Part shown: piece after piece, positions 61,742 through 64,000 of the stretch
Layout of the letters: each line of letters begins with the position of its first letter
Numbering within the stretch: position 1 is the stretch's first letter
From: Porphyromonas vaginalis
GTDB taxonomy: Bacteria; Bacteroidota; Bacteroidia; Bacteroidales; Porphyromonadaceae
Assembly: GCF_958301595.1 (NCBI RefSeq)
Contig: NZ_CATQJU010000001.1
Coordinates: forward strand, 744,001-808,000
Reading direction: 5' to 3'
Length of the DNA: 64,000 nucleotides
Program-made: the position numbers and the translations under genes
Notes under the pieces: model-generated
The model's input: the letters and a program-made list of their open reading frames with translations, nothing else
Told to the model about the DNA's origin: nothing
Database searches by the model: none

Positions 61742-62878
61742 ATGCGCGTCTTCTTCAAGTTCGTCCGCAAGGAGTTCATCCACATCTTCAGGGATCCGCT
61801 TACGCTGATGCTCTTGATAGGCATGCCCATCGTCTTGGTGCTAGCCTTCGGCTTTGCGCTCACCTCTGAGGTAAAGCAGATCGATGTGGTCGTGGCGACA
61901 CCGACGCGCACCCCTTTTGTCGAGAGACTCTTCACACATCTTGACCAGAGCGATGCAGTAGGCTCCGTGAGCCTGATCACACCATACGAAGATATGGACG
62001 AGGCACTACGCACAGGCGCAGCACACGTCATCATCGTCTTACCGAACGACATAGACAAAGAGCTGCTCGCAGGCACTGAGCCTACCGTGCAGCTCCGTCT
62101 TGATGCGAGCGATCCTAATACCTCAGCACTCATCAGTGCGCAGATACAGGGGCTTATCTACACGACTGTGCAGGAGTACTTAGAACAGTTTGGCGCGCTC
62201 ATGGCGATGCGTATGGCGACCATGAGACCTTACCAGATAGAGACCTTCACGACGCTACTCTACAACCCCGAGATGCGGGCACCCTACTACTTCGTGCCAG
62301 GCGTCATGAGCTTGGTCTTGATGATTATCTGCGCCCTGATGACCTCTGTCTCGATCGTTCGGGAGAAGGAGTTTGGCTCTATGGAGGTCCTACTCACCTC
62401 GCCCGTCAATCCGATCACCATCCTGCTCTCTAAGACCGTCCCCTACTTCACGCTGAGCATCTTTAACGTGGTCACCATCTTACTCTTGTCACGCTTCGTG
62501 CTGGGAGTGCCGCTACTAGGGTCGGTGAGTGCCATCTTCTTCGTGTCGCTCCTCTTCATCCTCGTGTCGCTCCTCCTCGGCATGCTCATCAGCACCATAA
62601 CGGACAATCAGACCGCCGCCATGCTCATCAGTGGCGCGGGACTACTGCTCCCCGTAGCGATGCTCTCGGGCATGTTTTTTCCGATCGAGAGTATGCCGAT
62701 AGTGCTACAATACTTCGCCCGTGCGATCCCCGCCACATGGTACTCCATAGCGGTCAAAAAGTTGATGATACAGGGTCTCGGCTGGTCCTCGATCCTCTGG
62801 GAGTCGCTCATCATGACGGGTATGAGCGTCGTACTAGTCATCCTAGCGCTGCTCAACTTTAAGAAGAAACTAGAGTAA
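61742..62878 (+). CDS. ABC-2 type transporter permease
   Basis: The 378-aa inner membrane protein has one N-terminal helix (about 20-40), a large extracytoplasmic loop (45-170), and five C-terminal helices (about 180-375). FRDPLTLMLLIGMPIVLVLAFGFAL, SIVREKEFGSMEVLLTSPV and the helix turn FIPGVM-like FVPGVMSLV mark YhhJ/YbhR-type permeases. It pairs with the next gene (17 bp gap). The ATPase and a HlyD-type partner are not in the window. Confidence 0.88.
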   Translation: MRVFFKFVRKEFIHIFRDPLTLMLLIGMPIVLVLAFGFALTSEVKQIDVVVATPTRTPFVERLFTHLDQSDAVGSVSLITPYEDMDEALRTGAAHVIIVLPNDIDKELLAGTEPTVQLRLDASDPNTSALISAQIQGLIYTTVQEYLEQFGALMAMRMATMRPYQIETFTTLLYNPEMRAPYYFVPGVMSLVLMIICALMTSVSIVREKEFGSMEVLLTSPVNPITILLSKTVPYFTLSIFNVVTILLLSRFVLGVPLLGSVSAIFFVSLLFILVSLLLGMLISTITDNQTAAMLISGAGLLLPVAMLSGMFFPIESMPIVLQYFARAIPATWYSIAVKKLMIQGLGWSSILWESLIMTGMSVVLVILALLNFKKKLE

Positions 62879-62895
62879 ACCCTCCCTGATATCCT

Positions 62896-64000
62896 ATGCT
62901 ACTAGCTCTCATACGCAAAGAGATATACAACCTGCTCCGCAATAGGTTGCTACTCGGGATGGTCGTCATGTACCCTATCGTCGTCTTGATGCTCCTCCCC
63001 TTTGCTACGACTACGGATATCAAGAATCTGCAGACCGTCGTCATCGATCACGATCATACGTCGCTCTCACAGAGACTACAGCAGCAGTTCTTTAGCTCGG
63101 GCTACTTTGTCAACGCTTGGCAGGGCCAGCTCCCCCCTACCCTTCAGGAAGGTATGGAGCTCATAGAGGAAGGTCAGGCCGATCTCATCATAACGATCCC
63201 GCCACGCTTTGAGGAGCAGCTCATGCGTTATCAGAAGGCTCAGATCGAAGCACGGATCAATGCCTTTAACGCTACAAAAGGTGCCGTCGCCGGGGGTTAC
63301 ACACAGCAGATCGTACAGCAGTTTGTCACTCAGCTCAACGAGTCCACAGGAATAGAGGAGCTAGCCACCATACCGATCCGCATCGTTGAGGTCAACCGCT
63401 ACAATCCTCAGGTGAACTACAAGAACTATATCATCCCCGGTCTTGTTGCCATGCTCATTACGATGACCGCATTCATCCTCCCAGCACTCAATATGGTGCA
63501 GGAGAAGGAGGTCGGCACCATCGAGCAGATGAATGTCACGCCGATCCACCCGCTCATCTTCATGCTCTCCAAGGCACTCCCCTATATCGTCATATCGATA
63601 TTCATGGTCTTCCTGGCGCACCCTATCGTCGGACTGCTATACCGCTTATGGCCCCAAGGCAATGTCGGGATGATGATCGTCGGCACCATGCTTTACGTCC
63701 TCGCTATGAGCGGACTGGGACTCTTCATCACCAACTTTGCGCATACGCAGCAGCAGGCGATGTTCTCCTTCTTCTTCGTCTTGATGTTTTTCATCCTCCT
63801 CGGTGGGCTCTTCACCCCGATCGAGGGAATGCCATCGTGGGCACGTGCCCTAGCCGTGTCGCACCCCTTCACGCACTACAGTATCTTGATGCGCACTTAC
63901 TACCTCAAGCCAGTCGCCTTCACCGAGCTATGGCGCGAGCTGACGGCACTCTCTGTCTTTGCCGTAGTCAACGGCACGGCCGCCATCCTCACCTACCGCA
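62896..64000 (+). CDS. ABC-2 type transporter permease, 3' end cut off
   Basis: The frame begins at the ATG 62896 (MLLALIRKEIYNLLRNRLLL) and runs off the right edge after about 368 codons. The plan matches its upstream neighbour: helix 1 (VVMYPIVVLMLLPFA), a long loop with TTDIKNLQTVVIDHDHTSL, then YKNYIIPGLVAMLITMTAFI and EKEVGTIEQMNVTPIHPL. The two are likely to form a heterodimeric pore for an ABC exporter. Only the last helix or two are missing. Confidence 0.88.
   Translation, partial: MLLALIRKEIYNLLRNRLLLGMVVMYPIVVLMLLPFATTTDIKNLQTVVIDHDHTSLSQRLQQQFFSSGYFVNAWQGQLPPTLQEGMELIEEGQADLIITIPPRFEEQLMRYQKAQIEARINAFNATKGAVAGGYTQQIVQQFVTQLNESTGIEELATIPIRIVEVNRYNPQVNYKNYIIPGLVAMLITMTAFILPALNMVQEKEVGTIEQMNVTPIHPLIFMLSKALPYIVISIFMVFLAHPIVGLLYRLWPQGNVGMMIVGTMLYVLAMSGLGLFITNFAHTQQQAMFSFFFVLMFFILLGGLFTPIEGMPSWARALAVSHPFTHYSILMRTYYLKPVAFTELWRELTALSVFAVVNGTAAILTYR

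Overview
The window comes from a Bacteroidota chromosome, most likely a Porphyromonas species. Evidence seen in the sequence: TAnnTTTG-type promoters, a fused lpxC-fabZ gene, a PorX regulator of the type IX secretion system (T9SS), several large exported proteins ending in T9SS-type C-terminal domains, and an S46 peptidase with the Asp/Glu-specific (Dpp11) signature. The species is inference only. I found no rRNA, tRNA, CRISPR array or transposase gene.

Layout. 1-517: 3'-truncated ilvE-like gene. 617-1119: a ~500-bp dispersed non-coding repeat. 1259-11714: a glucosaminidase, then a collinear run purM-prfA-pyrF-lpxD-lpxC/fabZ-lpxA-nnr and two DUF4230 genes (purine and pyrimidine synthesis, translation termination, lipid A, NAD(P)HX repair). 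12092-19390 (minus): a T9SS cargo gene, a cobalamin adenosyltransferase, small proteins, a FucP-like transporter and pnp. 19636-29258 (minus): four consecutive large T9SS cargo genes. 29631-30125: a second full-length dispersed repeat. 30226-36243: a lipoprotein, lpxH-like hydrolase, MIP18/SufT-like factor, dpp11, CYTH and Smr/DUF2027 genes. 36380-40545: gmd, fcl, porX, tsaE. 40546-46136: an accessory region (repeat, WYL regulator, WG-repeat protein, retron). 46297-51312: PepSY-like lipoprotein, rbfA, lolE-like, DUF4924-like, rmlD, MATE. 51305-57820 (minus): two paralogous Ig-like lipoproteins, another T9SS cargo gene and a porin. 58357-64000: pdxJ, exbB-exbD-tonB, a DJ-1 family gene and two ABC-2 permeases, the second cut by the window edge.

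The main discovery candidate is at 41444-46136. A reverse transcriptase with the retron hallmarks (NAxxH as N117-H121, YADD at 218-221, VTG at 268-270) follows a 300-nt highly structured leader whose ends (43597-43610 and 43801-43814) form an a1/a2-like inverted pair. It is followed 5 bp later by an unrecognised, probably all-helical protein carrying an RNMNHRG motif. The promoters of the WYL regulator, the WG-repeat gene and the retron each carry the same 17-bp motif CGWAGATAGRSTTCGYA exactly nine bases before an identical TACCTTTG element. This suggests one regulon: a WYL-controlled retron defence module that includes a WG-repeat protein.

Other structure worth attention: the ~500-bp repeat family with CCACGTGG palindromes, whose two full copies are each bounded by their own direct repeat; degenerate 7-bp (YTCTAAN) tracts at several gene boundaries; a 41-bp-arm inverted repeat at 41118-41239; and a symmetric cluster of DnaA-box-like 9-mers at 56202-56505.
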